Below are positions 26,583-35,683 of a stretch of DNA of 64,000 nt, one piece after another. The position numbers and the translations under genes are program-made. The stretch is from Aestuariivivens sediminicola (GTDB taxonomy: Bacteria; Bacteroidota; Bacteroidia; Flavobacteriales; Flavobacteriaceae). How positions within the stretch are numbered: position 1 is the stretch's first letter; each line of letters opens with the position of its first letter. The DNA lies in NCBI RefSeq assembly GCF_022662015.1, contig NZ_JAKMCM010000001.1, forward strand, positions 496,001 to 560,000. The letters run 5' to 3'. The notes beneath the pieces are model-generated. The model was not told the DNA's origin and ran no database searches. It worked only from the letters and a program-made list of their open reading frames with translations.

Positions 26583-27785
26583 CTACGGCAATTGAGAGTA
26601 CCCGTGCTTCGTTTTCCAAAGGAAATATTTCTCGAACAAGACCTTTGAAAAGTCAAATATGACATTGGGAATCATAATGGCAAAAGCACGTGGCTTAAAC
26701 AAATTATTACTCAAAATAATCACCTCTTTTTTACCAGCATCCATTACACAAATACCGGGTATTTTACCCCACGCTTTCTTTTTTAGTTTCGTTTTTCCTC
26801 GAGACACCCTATAAATGTTTTCGGCTACGATTTTGCCGGTTTCATCTGAAGGATATCCTGTTTTAGGTGTGGAGAAAGGTACCTTACCTGGTGTAAATGG
26901 TACCTTGACATCCACAGCTATGCCCGCGGCCCAGACATTTGGTAATTCCGTATGTCTGTAATCATCGTTTACCGGTATATACCCATTCGCCGTAGCTTTT
27001 AATCCCTCAGATTTAGAGACAAAATCCACACCTACAAACGGAGGCATGAGCATGGTAAACTTGCTATTAATCGTTTCGCCGGAGCTCAGAATAACTTTAT
27101 CTTTTTGCACTTCTTCTACACCTACTTCCGTTCTGTAGTGAATCTTAAACATCTTCATGAAAGATTTCAGCATTGTTTCTCCCCCCGTCATACCATCAAT
27201 ACCAAAATGGCCCAGGAAGGTTTCAGGTGTAATCCAATATAGATTTACTTTTTTTCTTATGTTTTGCTCACGCAGCCATTTTTCAACATTGAATAAAAAC
27301 TCGTAGGCTGCGCCCATACAACCCGCATTTTGGGTCGCTCCAATAACGATATTGCCCGGGTCTTTTTTGAAGGCCTCCAGAGCGGCTCTCGTTTTCATAG
27401 CCCCATTTGGGGTTCCTATATAATGGGCAAATTCCTTTACCCCTGGTGCTACATCGTATTTTACCTTTGGTCCGGTAGCCACGACCAAATGATCATATTT
27501 TACATCGCCCTTGTCTGTAGATACAATCTGATTGTCTGTATCGACCTTTAAGGCTTCAGCATGCATGAATTCCACACCTTTCTTTTCAAGAATGGTATCC
27601 TTTCTAAAGGCTATATCCTTTATTTCGCGTCTTCCAAAAGGTACCCAAATCAGGGATGGAATAAATAAAAATAATGGTGACTTATCTACCATTATTACGC
27701 GGTGTTCTTTTTTTCCTTTACGCTTCAATTCGAGGGCTGCAGTCATCCCTGCAAAATTCCCTCCTATTACTACAGTTGTGGTCAT
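26583..27785 (-). CDS. sulfide:quinone oxidoreductase-like flavoprotein
   Basis: 400 residues. The FAD-binding Rossmann motif VVIGGNFAGMTAAL opens the protein, LVVATGP and VWAAGIAV are the usual later flavoprotein motifs, and the C-terminus is amphipathic and could bind the membrane. Cys156 (NAGCMGAAYEF) and Cys346 (PGICVMD) fall where the redox-active cysteine pair of sulfide:quinone oxidoreductases lies, so sulfide oxidation into the quinone pool is plausible. Other members of the family are NADH- or flavocytochrome c-related, so function is not proven. It is monocistronic, with a Crp/Fnr-type palindrome 48 bases upstream. Confidence 0.85.
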   Translation of the reverse strand: MTTTVVIGGNFAGMTAALELKRKGKKEHRVIMVDKSPLFLFIPSLIWVPFGRREIKDIAFRKDTILEKKGVEFMHAEALKVDTDNQIVSTDKGDVKYDHLVVATGPKVKYDVAPGVKEFAHYIGTPNGAMKTRAALEAFKKDPGNIVIGATQNAGCMGAAYEFLFNVEKWLREQNIRKKVNLYWITPETFLGHFGIDGMTGGETMLKSFMKMFKIHYRTEVGVEEVQKDKVILSSGETINSKFTMLMPPFVGVDFVSKSEGLKATANGYIPVNDDYRHTELPNVWAAGIAVDVKVPFTPGKVPFSTPKTGYPSDETGKIVAENIYRVSRGKTKLKKKAWGKIPGICVMDAGKKEVIILSNNLFKPRAFAIMIPNVIFDFSKVLFEKYFLWKTKHGYSQLP

Positions 27786-27833
27786 GATTTTTAATTTATA
27801 CCATCAAAATTAAATCATTCATTTAAAACAGAA

Positions 27834-27849
27834 TGTGACAAATGTCACA
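27834..27849. promoter_or_regulatory. Crp/Fnr-type palindromic operator
   Basis: TGTGACAAATGTCACA has perfect 6-base arms (TGTGAC/GTCACA) around a 4-base centre, the classic Crp/Fnr half-site. It is 48 bases upstream of the SQR-like start codon on the minus strand and 189 bases before the divergent DUF4407 gene, so it most likely controls the flavoprotein. Confidence 0.7.
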
Positions 27850-28037
27850 CAAGGAAATGGCCCCGCATAACCACTGTAATCCTAAAAACATATCCCGGTT
27901 ACGCCTTTTACCTGATAAAAAATTGTAACATTTCAGCATTTTTAACGTTCTAATTGATAATCAACCGCTTTGTTAGCTATTATTAATGAATTTTAAGCTA
28001 AGGAAGCGGTATTAATCAATCAAAAATCAAACATCTT

Positions 28038-29138
28038 ATGTTAAAACGTTTTTTCATTATCTGCTCGGGTAGTGACCCGGAAATTCTCGAAGCCTGTTCG
28101 TCCGGCGAACAAAACAAATATGCCGGTATCGGGGCGACAGTTTTCTTTACCGCGCTTATGGCTTTTATTGCTGCCAGTTATGCCCTTTATACGGTATTCG
28201 ACAATTTATATGCTGCCATTTTCTTTGGTTTTATATGGGGATTACTCATTTTTAATTTAGACCGGTATATCGTGTCCACCATTAAAAAAACGGGGCGTAT
28301 TATGGATGAACTCATTCAGGCCTCACCACGAATTATTCTCGCGGTAATTATAGCGGTTGTCATCTCTAAGCCTCTGGAACTTAAAATCTTTAAAAAGGAA
28401 ATTGACCAGGTGCTGCTTACAGAAAAGAATGAAATGACCCTGGCGAATAAAAATCAAATCGAACAACAATTTAGTCCCAATATTGCCGCATTGAAGTCCG
28501 ATATCTCCGCATTACAAAAGGACATAGAAACCAAGGAGGCGGAGGTCAATGCCTTATATGACACTTATATTTCGGAAGCCGAAGGAACGGCCGGGACCAT
28601 GCTTTTAGGCAAAGGCCCAGTTTATAAGGAAAAGCGAGACAAACATGATGCTGCACTGGCGGAGTTACAACAACTAAAACTGGATAATAAGGCGAAAATT
28701 GCAACGCTTGAAAACCAAATCGCACAAACCGAAGTACAACTGCAGAACCAAATTACGAACACCCAACCTATTATTAATAATTTCGATGGTCTTATGGCCC
28801 GTGTCAATGCCCTGGGGAAGCTGCCATGGCTACCGTCGTTCTTTATATTTCTGCTGTTCCTGGCCATCGAGACCTCTCCAATTTTTGCGAAACTCTTATC
28901 GCCAAAAGGCGCTTATGACTACAAACTGGAAGATCAGGAAACGGCTATAAAAACACATGTACTACAAAATACAAAGCAAAGAGACGTCATGTTGAAAGCA
29001 GACTATGCAATAAATGACCGTATATTTGAGGCTATAAAAACAGAGGAGGAACTTTACAATTACAAGCGAAAGAAAGCCAGGGAGCTCATGCAACTGCAAG
29101 CGGATGCATTTTTTAAAAAGCACAAGAGTGCCTTGTAG
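28038..29138 (+). CDS. DUF4407 membrane protein with coiled coil
   Basis: 366 residues. The N-terminal half has transmembrane helices around 28-50, 54-72 and 92-112, with the family motif IFNLDRYIVSTIKK. A long charged helical segment at about 130-245 looks like a coiled coil, then a further membrane helix (LPSFFIFLLFLAIETSPIFA, ~270-290) and a charged C-terminal helix. This arrangement is typical of DUF4407. Its function is unknown. It is transcribed alone, divergent from the SQR-like gene, and converges with the STAS-like gene whose stop is 1 base away. Confidence 0.9.
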   Translation: MLKRFFIICSGSDPEILEACSSGEQNKYAGIGATVFFTALMAFIAASYALYTVFDNLYAAIFFGFIWGLLIFNLDRYIVSTIKKTGRIMDELIQASPRIILAVIIAVVISKPLELKIFKKEIDQVLLTEKNEMTLANKNQIEQQFSPNIAALKSDISALQKDIETKEAEVNALYDTYISEAEGTAGTMLLGKGPVYKEKRDKHDAALAELQQLKLDNKAKIATLENQIAQTEVQLQNQITNTQPIINNFDGLMARVNALGKLPWLPSFFIFLLFLAIETSPIFAKLLSPKGAYDYKLEDQETAIKTHVLQNTKQRDVMLKADYAINDRIFEAIKTEEELYNYKRKKARELMQLQADAFFKKHKSAL

Positions 29139-29139
29139 T

Positions 29140-29418
29140 CTATGCGGCAGTTTCAGACTTAAACTTAGTATACAATCGTGTTGGCCCACTGCCTATAATG
29201 GAAATGCTCTTCTTGTTGTTTACAGAGGATTTATGCAGCGCTAACAGGCTTTTTATACCGTAGCGATCGATGTACTCAATCCCCTCAACATTGACCACAA
29301 TGCTGTTTTCTCTATTCAAGATGGCCTGAAGTTCATTTTCAAAAAGATGAAAATTGCGTTTGTTTAAAACGCCTTTGATTTTTAAAAATTTTCCGTAGCT
29401 GGTAATTCGAAGGTCCAT
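29140..29418 (-). CDS. STAS-domain-like small protein
   Basis: 92 residues from ATG at 29418; the longer open frame would use TTG. The pattern of a short strand, helix, IVVNVEGIEYIDRYGIKSLLALH and a final SISIIGSG strand fits the STAS/anti-sigma-antagonist fold. The usual phosphorylatable Ser after the Asp-x-x-Gly loop appears replaced (DRYGIKSL), so regulation by phosphorylation is uncertain. It could bind a partner protein or membrane transporter. There are no kinase or phosphatase partners nearby, and it converges with DUF4407. Confidence 0.65.
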   Translation of the reverse strand: MDLRITSYGKFLKIKGVLNKRNFHLFENELQAILNRENSIVVNVEGIEYIDRYGIKSLLALHKSSVNNKKSISIIGSGPTRLYTKFKSETAA

Positions 29419-29611
29419 ATCACATAACAATTAGGTTAAACGCGTTTGATTAAGGGTGCAATAAATTGATTAACAGTCAAATATACCTAAAAAACGAATT
29501 ACTTTGCAGAATTTTCGATGAATGGAGGTATAAAACAGTTTTGACATGCTGTTAATCGATGAAATCCTAATTCGTATATTTAGTTCACCTTACATTTTAA
29601 ATTTATCCATT

Positions 29612-30043
29612 ATGAAATATGCTATTTTCCTGTTCTGTGCCATGATCGCTTACCCTATGAACGCTCAAAATACCGAACAACAGAATTTTCAGGCCATAAA
29701 GAACCTATTGGAAGAGCAAAGGTTGGCTTGGAATAACTATGATTTAGAAGCCTTTATGGAGGGCTACTGGAAAAGTGACTCCCTGAAGTTCTATGGGTCC
29801 AATGGCGTGACGCATGGCTGGAAAAATACCCTGGAGCGTTATCAAAAAGGTTATCCCTCAAAGGCCCATACCGGGGAGCTTGTGTTTAAAATTAAGAGTA
29901 TCTCCAAAATTGAGGATACATCCTATTATGTTATGGGTGCCTTTTTTCTATATCGTGAAGTGGGTGATGCCAATGGCATTTTTATGATTGTTTTAAAAAA
30001 GATAGATGGGCAATGGAAGATCATTGCCGACACCTCCTGCTAA
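29612..30043 (+). CDS. secreted NTF2-like (SnoaL/DUF4440) protein
   Basis: 143 residues from ATG 29612, giving a clean Sec signal (MKYAIFLFCAMIAYPMNAQ); an upstream ATG at 29546 is less likely. The NTF2-like fold is shown by LLEEQRLAWNNYDLEAFMEGYW near the start, SLKFYGSNGVTHGW, and the terminal IDGQWKIIADTSC. Such proteins form a small conical pocket and range from isomerases to binding proteins. It is one of three secreted NTF2-like proteins in this window (others at 46310 and 54927). No catalytic assignment is possible. Confidence 0.82.
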   Translation: MKYAIFLFCAMIAYPMNAQNTEQQNFQAIKNLLEEQRLAWNNYDLEAFMEGYWKSDSLKFYGSNGVTHGWKNTLERYQKGYPSKAHTGELVFKIKSISKIEDTSYYVMGAFFLYREVGDANGIFMIVLKKIDGQWKIIADTSC

Positions 30044-30166
30044 TACATCGCAGTAAGATCGGTTGATTGCCTCACCCTGTTGGAATGGACAGCAACAGGT
30101 TTCAAATAGCAATTAAATCTCCTTATCCCCGTTTTAATATTCGCATGCTTCAATTACTTTTGTAGG

Positions 30167-30304
30167 ATGAGTTACAATTCAAAAATGCTGTTAATGGTGA
30201 TTTTAGCGGTTATTACCATATATGGCATCGTAACGGGTAAATACCTGTTTCTAATTTTCATGATCCCATTGGGTTTTGATTTCTTTAAAAAGAAAGATAA
30301 ATAG
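30167..30304 (+). CDS. 45-residue single-pass membrane protein
   Basis: A short open frame starting MSYNSKMLLMVILAVIT, with a hydrophobic span of about 25-30 residues and a basic FFKKKDK end. A TACTTTTG box (30155-30162) sits only 4 bases before the ATG, which would give a leaderless or nearly leaderless message. The composition and promoter-like box favour a real small membrane protein, but there is no family to support it. Confidence 0.5.
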   Translation: MSYNSKMLLMVILAVITIYGIVTGKYLFLIFMIPLGFDFFKKKDK

Positions 30305-30401
30305 GGTGGCCTTCCGAGATTAAAAATCACCAATCCCTTTAATAGATTACATATAGACCGCAATTTGTTTGTGAAAGTGCAGCTGCAATCGTTGCTCCGT
30401 T

Positions 30402-30433
30402 AAAAAGAAAAAGGACGCCCTGAAGCGTCCTTT
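30402..30433 (-). terminator. terminator of the duplicated ABM-like secreted gene
   Basis: On the minus strand AAAGGACGC-TTCA-GGGCGTCCTTTTTCTTTTT: an 8-base-pair stem followed by a T-rich tract, 20 bases after the stop of the gene at 30453. Confidence 0.88.
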
Positions 30434-30452
30434 GATTTCATCTTAACCTGTT

Positions 30453-31253
30453 TTAATACTTCAAAGGGGCATATAAATAATCGCCATGGGATTTGAAGTA
30501 TTTACCATAGGCCTTACCTTCTTCTTCTGTTAAGGCTTCTTTCATTAATTCCTCATATCTATCGAACATATTCTCCAACGCGCTCATGGAATCGAGCCAA
30601 ATCACCTGGTTAAAATCTCTTCTGTCCGAACCCCAGGCATGCATACTGGGATAATAACCCTTGACATACTCATTTTTATGGATCACATCTTCTGTGACTT
30701 TCTTATTTAGAGTGGTCCACTCGTCCCAGGTACCATCTTCAGGAAATGCCATTTTATTAAGACGCCAATACAAGACCATATCCTCTGTAATTTCAGCATC
30801 CATTGGCTTCGCACCCGGCAAGGTCGCATAAATTTCATCGGAATGATAGATGGAATACGCCGAATTGAGTTTATCCAAAAAAGCATTACGGGCTTCTTCA
30901 TCCGGCCAGGCCTCCTTTTCCAACTCCGCATTTCTTGCAGCCGCCTTACCTATGGCTTCCCAATTTGGATAGGTTTGAACGTAAAGTACCTCGTTGCTGT
31001 TTTCAGTAAAAAGGTGCATAAAATGCATGGACCACATAATGTACTCGTTCTTAGAGGTGACCTTGTCCCTATATTCCTTCTCTGTAGCACGCCACTCGGC
31101 AGGTGTACCTTCATAATTACTACTCCAATACGACTTGGTTACACTATAAAATTCAGGTCTTTTGGGCTCTTCATCCTGAGCAGAAATGGTCATTGGCATG
31201 ACCAGTAAAAATAGCATTAGTAATGCTGTAAGAAATTGATTGGTTGTTTTCAT
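30453..31253 (-). CDS. secreted protein with two similar alpha/beta repeats, function unknown
   Basis: 266 residues with a Sec signal ending in TISAQ. The mature part holds two copies of a ~100-residue unit. Each has a tyrosine/tryptophan-rich start (SVTKSYWSS; DMVLYWRLNK), a W-x(12-15)-KNEY segment (SKNEYIMWSM; HKNEYVKGYY), a His-rich middle, a strand (VLYVQTYPNWEAI; FNQVIWLDSMSAL) and a final helix. This looks like a pair of dimeric alpha/beta-barrel (ferredoxin-like) domains. I do not recognise a named family. It is monocistronic with its own terminator. Confidence 0.75.
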   Translation of the reverse strand: MKTTNQFLTALLMLFLLVMPMTISAQDEEPKRPEFYSVTKSYWSSNYEGTPAEWRATEKEYRDKVTSKNEYIMWSMHFMHLFTENSNEVLYVQTYPNWEAIGKAAARNAELEKEAWPDEEARNAFLDKLNSAYSIYHSDEIYATLPGAKPMDAEITEDMVLYWRLNKMAFPEDGTWDEWTTLNKKVTEDVIHKNEYVKGYYPSMHAWGSDRRDFNQVIWLDSMSALENMFDRYEELMKEALTEEEGKAYGKYFKSHGDYLYAPLKY

Positions 31254-31422
31254 AATTTGATTTAAATTAAAGTTAGTATAAAGTTATAATTAAAAACTCA
31301 GCTCTTCGATTAGGGGAATATGACCTTAATAAAGTCCAGCTTATATAAGGCATGTTTTAATGTGCTATCAATCAACATGCCCAGGGAGAGAAATTAAATA
31401 TACAATAAAATTCCGAATAACC

Positions 31423-31791
31423 TTAATAGCCGCTCAATATATCACGTTGTTTTTTCGTCATACCCTTCACGACCATATCATAGGAGTGGTCTATCAATTC
31501 TAATATAAACTGGGGTTTTAATTCCCCTTTGTGTATAGCCACTGTATTCCAATGCCTGTTACTCACATAAGGGCCCGGATAGATGCTTGCATAGCGTTCA
31601 CGCAAGGCTATCGTGTATTCCGGATCACATTTTAAAGTAATGGAGGCCTCGCCTTTATCCCATTTATCCAACGGGGCGATGACAAACATCTTACCCAGAA
31701 CTTTAAAGACCAAAGTACTGTCATCAAAGGGAAAAACTTCCGTTGCGGCCTTTTTATTTAAACAATAGTGTCGAAGCTGCTCGATATCCAT
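31423..31791 (-). CDS. MmcQ/YjbR family protein
   Basis: 122 residues, the usual size. The start MDIEQLRHYCLNKKAATEVF, the KVLGKMFVI strand, LKCDPEYTIALRERY and SNRHWNTVAI are characteristic of the MmcQ/YjbR family, which has a CyaY-like fold and is often annotated as DNA-binding without strong proof. It lies 4 bases after the DUF4260 gene and probably forms an operon with it and the cyclase gene. Confidence 0.92.
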   Translation of the reverse strand: MDIEQLRHYCLNKKAATEVFPFDDSTLVFKVLGKMFVIAPLDKWDKGEASITLKCDPEYTIALRERYASIYPGPYVSNRHWNTVAIHKGELKPQFILELIDHSYDMVVKGMTKKQRDILSGY

Positions 31792-31795
31792 GGTG

Positions 31796-32152
31796 TTAAA
31801 ATGATTTCCCTATATTCCCTAAATGGGTGTGCTTAAAATCACTGAAATACTTTAATCCATAACCGAAGATCCGGTCTAAGGAGGCATGGGCAAATAACAT
31901 TATCCCGGCCAATTGAAGTCCCTGGTTTTGTAAATAGATCCCTATGACATATAATCCAATTGCCAGACCCTTATGGTGGAGGAGGTTATAGGTTATGGCT
32001 CCTGTTTTAGGATTGAAAAGATAGCCCAACATACCAATATCCGGTGCCAGAAGTAAAGCCAAAAACCACCACCAGTTAAAATCCAATTGACCGAAAAGAA
32101 CGATCCCCAGCAGGAACATAAACAGTTCCTCGATTTTTAATGCTACTTTCAT
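31796..32152 (-). CDS. DUF4260 family membrane protein
   Basis: 118 residues with three to four hydrophobic segments. Family features are LLAPDIGMLGYLFNPKTGA, YNLLHHKGLAI and the C-terminal AHASLDRIFGYGLKY. Function is unknown. The start overlaps the stop of the upstream cyclase gene by 4 bases (ATGA), and it is followed after 4 bases by the MmcQ/YjbR gene, so the three are probably co-translated. Confidence 0.9.
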   Translation of the reverse strand: MKVALKIEELFMFLLGIVLFGQLDFNWWWFLALLLAPDIGMLGYLFNPKTGAITYNLLHHKGLAIGLYVIGIYLQNQGLQLAGIMLFAHASLDRIFGYGLKYFSDFKHTHLGNIGKSF

Positions 32153-32901
32153 GCGTCTTCAATTTTATATAAAACAGGTTTACTGGGCGCGGCATCATTT
32201 TCAAAAGGCGCAATTTGCAGATTTAAGAAATAGGTGCCATCCTTGATACTATTGGGTACATAAATGAACTCCGTAATGGTGGCGTCTAAACGCAATTTTC
32301 CTTTCGTATTCCAAAATGCGTGGTGAGCCAGCAGCTTGCCTTCATCCTTTTCTTTATCAATGCTCGGCTGATCAATGAGTAAATGTTTGATTCCTTTTTT
32401 AACCAGGTAGTTCACGGCTTCTTCGGTTAAGTAAGGCCAATTGGTATGGGAATACTGCCTGGTTAATTTTTCCTTAGTATTGGGAATAGTTCGTAATACT
32501 ACGGCATCTCTTTTTTTATTTCCCAGGGCGAACTGTATCTGTTTTTTGGATATGATTTCATCTCCATTTAAACGTTCTGATGCCACAGTGATGAGTTCGG
32601 CCAGGAAAAAATACTGCTTTAAGTGTTTATTTATGGAATATACCCGTTCTGTAATATGACCGGCACATTCGGTATGGGTGCCATGCGCATGCGGATTAAA
32701 ATGGATCGTGTTAAAGTTAATGCTGGCCCCTTCACTTACCGCCGCAACCCATTCACCTTCCCTTACCGGCTCAATCTTGGGTTCTTCCAGGTACCACGCA
32801 TTAACGTTGGTCTTAGACGCCCTTAAGGGTATGGATATATCCAAAGGTTTGGAGAAATCTATTTTAAGTTTTCTGGAATGGTATTGAATTGTGGCTAACA
32901 T
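32149..32901 (-). CDS. cyclase family protein (kynurenine formamidase-like)
   Basis: 250 residues. The metal-binding motif HAHGTHTECAGH is the signature of the cyclase/KynB family, which hydrolyses arylformamides or similar amides using zinc or manganese. DISIPLRASKTNVNAWYL and LLIDQPSIDKEKDEGKLLAHH are further conserved parts. No signal peptide. No other tryptophan-degradation genes are nearby, so the substrate is open. First gene of a three-gene minus-strand unit. Confidence 0.85.
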   Translation of the reverse strand: MLATIQYHSRKLKIDFSKPLDISIPLRASKTNVNAWYLEEPKIEPVREGEWVAAVSEGASINFNTIHFNPHAHGTHTECAGHITERVYSINKHLKQYFFLAELITVASERLNGDEIISKKQIQFALGNKKRDAVVLRTIPNTKEKLTRQYSHTNWPYLTEEAVNYLVKKGIKHLLIDQPSIDKEKDEGKLLAHHAFWNTKGKLRLDATITEFIYVPNSIKDGTYFLNLQIAPFENDAAPSKPVLYKIEDA

Positions 32902-33071
32902 AAAAATGTAAATTGGGATTAAAAGTTATTGTTCTGAATGCACTTTAATATATAAATTTAATCCTTTTCTGAAAGGATTTTAATTGTTAATTAAAAGGTA
33001 TGTGATGTTTGATGCGGTTTTGATGTCATGTCATGGATTAAGGCAATTCCTGTTCTGGAGCGCCTTAAGAA

Positions 33072-34268
33072 TTAATCCAGTACAAACAGATCAGAGGCCA
33101 TCCCATCGATTAAAAATTTACCTTTTGGGGTGGTTTTAAGCATCCGATCCGAACCCTTTACCCCGGATCCCGGAACGGACATTTGGAGGAGTCCGCTATC
33201 TATGAATTTTTGTGAGCCCCTTTCCAAATGTTCTGCATAATCCACTCCGAAGTCGCGTTCTATCTTCTTAAGGGATACCCCCCACATGGTGCGTAACCCG
33301 ATCATGACAGACTCATTATACCGATCTGTAAGTGATAAATTCTCGACGGTCCTGGGAAGTGTCTCTCCTTGAATGGCTTTTATGTATTCGGTATTGTTAG
33401 ACACATTCCAACTGCGTTGATTCTCCTTGAAGGAATGTGCCGAGGGCCCTATCCCCAGGTAAGGTTTCCCTTGCCAGTAGCTCGTGTTGTGTTTCGAAAA
33501 ATAGTTTGGCCTTCCAAAATTTGAAAGTTCATAGTGCAGGAATCCTTGCTTTTCGGAGCGCTCAATCAAATGCCTGAAATGTTCTAATGCGAGATGGTCA
33601 TCCAAAGGCGGATACTTGCCCTGTTTAATAAAATGATCCAGAGCCGTTTTGGGCTCTACCGTCAGGGCATAGCTCGATATATGGTTAATCTCATAGGCGA
33701 ACGCCATATCCAGATTGGCGTTCCATTTTTTCAGATCCATATCAGGCATGCCATAGATGAGATCGATGGTTACATTATCGAAAAACGACCGTGCCTCCTC
33801 TAAACATATTTTAGCATGATGCGCTGAATGTGCGCGATTCATAGCCTTTAAATCATCGTCGAAAAAAGACTGGATCCCAATACTCAGTCGATTGACCCCA
33901 ATGCCCTTGAGATCCCTGAACACAGTACTCGACTGCATTAGGCCTGATGCCTGACCAGGATGACGCAAACTGACCAGATCATCGGGATTGGCCTCCAATG
34001 TTATTTCCGGGTCCGTTGATACGGTGTAATTCTTATAAATGGCATCCGTCAATATCTGCAACTCTTCAACAGCTAATAAGGAGGGTGTTCCACCTCCAAA
34101 GTAAATGGTCTCTATCGTTTGGTTCTCAAACTCATTTTTCCTGAGCTGCAGTTCTTTCGCCATGGCCGATAAAAGTTCCTTTTTCTTTTTTAAGGATGTT
34201 GAAAAATGAAAATCGCAATAGTGGCACGCCTGCTTGCAAAAAGGGATATGAATGTAAATACCGCTCAT
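33072..34268 (-). CDS. hemW: HemW, radical SAM heme chaperone-like protein
   Basis: 398 residues from ATG 34268; an upstream in-frame start at 34292 adds eight unlikely residues, and the family normally begins just before YIHIPFC. The radical SAM cluster CKQACHYC (Cys11, Cys15, Cys18) is followed by IYFGGGTPSLL, SIGIQSF, DLIYGMPD and the ELSNFGRPNYFSKHN segment with the HNxxYW motif of HemW. HemW-type proteins handle heme or are oxygen-independent coproporphyrinogen oxidase homologues. It follows ruvC in the same direction. Confidence 0.93.
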   Translation of the reverse strand: MSGIYIHIPFCKQACHYCDFHFSTSLKKKKELLSAMAKELQLRKNEFENQTIETIYFGGGTPSLLAVEELQILTDAIYKNYTVSTDPEITLEANPDDLVSLRHPGQASGLMQSSTVFRDLKGIGVNRLSIGIQSFFDDDLKAMNRAHSAHHAKICLEEARSFFDNVTIDLIYGMPDMDLKKWNANLDMAFAYEINHISSYALTVEPKTALDHFIKQGKYPPLDDHLALEHFRHLIERSEKQGFLHYELSNFGRPNYFSKHNTSYWQGKPYLGIGPSAHSFKENQRSWNVSNNTEYIKAIQGETLPRTVENLSLTDRYNESVMIGLRTMWGVSLKKIERDFGVDYAEHLERGSQKFIDSGLLQMSVPGSGVKGSDRMLKTTPKGKFLIDGMASDLFVLD

Positions 34269-34350
34269 GTAGTGATCAAATGGCCTTGTCATGTGTGGGC
34301 TGGCAGTTAGCAGTGTCTATTGTTATAGCCTCCTACTGCCTCAAATGGCC

Positions 34351-34911
34351 TTACCGTTTACTGTTTAATTTATCGGGATTCTGTTTTACAAACGCCGCCC
34401 ATCCGGAGTAGCTTTTACCGACATTCACTTTGCCCAGGTTATAATAGTGGCACACCGCAGCAGCCAGGCCATCTGTGGCATCAAGGTTTTTTGGTAAGCT
34501 TTTCAACACCAAAAGATGCTGCAGCATTTTGGCCACCTGTTCTTTACTCGCATTTCCATTACCGGTTATGGCCATCTTAATTTTCTTTGGCGAGTATTCC
34601 GTAATGGGAATTTCTCTGCTCAATCCTGCTGCCATGGCCACCCCCTGAGCACGTCCCAACTTTAACATGCTCTGCACATTCTTTCCAAAAAAGGGAGCTT
34701 CAATGGCTATTTCGTCAGGTTTGTGGGTATCTATAAGCTCCATGGTCCGTTCGAATATGAGTTTTAGCTTTAAATAATGGTCATCGTATTTCTTTAAATC
34801 CAGTTCATTCAATTGCATAAAATGCAGTTGCTTTCCAACCACTTTAATAAGTCCGAAGCCCATAATGGTTGTCCCCGGATCTATTCCTAAAATGATACGC
34901 TCTTCAATCAT
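34351..34911 (-). CDS. ruvC: Holliday junction resolvase RuvC
   Basis: 186 residues from ATG 34911, which gives [15 protein letters not shown]; the ATG at 34935 would overlap the upstream gene and adds nonconserved residues. The catalytic acids are visible: Asp11 in [12 protein letters not shown], Glu in [14 protein letters not shown], and Asp in [12 protein letters not shown]. RuvC cuts Holliday junctions during recombination repair with RuvAB. It begins one base before the stop of the upstream outer-membrane protein gene and precedes hemW by 82 bases. Confidence 0.96.
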   Translation of the reverse strand: MIEERIILGIDPGTTIMGFGLIKVVGKQLHFMQLNELDLKKYDDHYLKLKLIFERTMELIDTHKPDEIAIEAPFFGKNVQSMLKLGRAQGVAMAAGLSREIPITEYSPKKIKMAITGNGNASKEQVAKMLQHLLVLKSLPKNLDATDGLAAAVCHYYNLGKVNVGKSYSGWAAFVKQNPDKLNSKR

Positions 34912-34912
34912 A

Positions 34913-35551
34913 TTAATCACAATAATAACAGCCACTTAACGATATGGAAACCCCCAGTGTTAAGGTCCATAAATTTCCATTAAAAGATCCATACCCATCT
35001 GAAGGAGGGTCAAAATCAGAACTAAAACCATTGATATATGAGCCGTCAAGATAAAGCGAAAAGGCATCAGAGATACCATAATGCAACTCTATTCCCGCCA
35101 TAATATTCAGGTAACTTGTATCATTCTCAGTATAATTACCCAAGGGTTTGATCAGGCTTAGCCCTGGTCCGGCATGTACAAAGGTTCCCATTCGAGCGCC
35201 TAAAAAACCAAACACCCTTGAGGCATCATATACGAATTGGGCATTGACCCTGGAATAATTCACCTTAAACTCCTGTGTTCCATCCTGATGCGATATCCGA
35301 TTGAATCCATAATCAAGTTTAGCTCCTAAACGTGGTTTAAACATGTATTGTAACCCCAAATTTACCGTTGGGAAATTGAGCTGTTGTCCCTCAAAACCGG
35401 GAACAAAACCCTCTTGGGAGGGACCATTCACGCCCAAAGCAATCTGTGCTTTAAATGTACTGGTGTCCTGAGCAACGGCACCTTCTACCAAAACGATAAA
35501 AAAGAACACCATGCAGGATTTAACATAATACCGTTTAAAATTTGAGGCCAT
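34913..35551 (-). CDS. outer-membrane beta-barrel protein
   Basis: 212 residues from ATG 35551, chosen because it gives a Sec signal (cleavage near GAVAQ). The mature part alternates short amphipathic strands: [59 protein letters not shown] and [12 protein letters not shown]. That is an eight-stranded OmpX/OmpA-type barrel pattern. The predicted last strand is followed by a few residues, GCYYCD. Function is unknown. It is immediately upstream of ruvC. Confidence 0.82.
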   Translation of the reverse strand: MASNFKRYYVKSCMVFFFIVLVEGAVAQDTSTFKAQIALGVNGPSQEGFVPGFEGQQLNFPTVNLGLQYMFKPRLGAKLDYGFNRISHQDGTQEFKVNYSRVNAQFVYDASRVFGFLGARMGTFVHAGPGLSLIKPLGNYTENDTSYLNIMAGIELHYGISDAFSLYLDGSYINGFSSDFDPPSDGYGSFNGNLWTLTLGVSISLSGCYYCD

Positions 35552-35683
35552 AACATGCAATTCGTTTATTTTGCACCCTATAATGGATACACTTTCGTAC
35601 AAAGCTAAACAATTCTTTTTTGTAGCTATGACTTTTAATGTTGTATTCTTAACGATTTATTCGGTATTTACAATTCATAAGTC

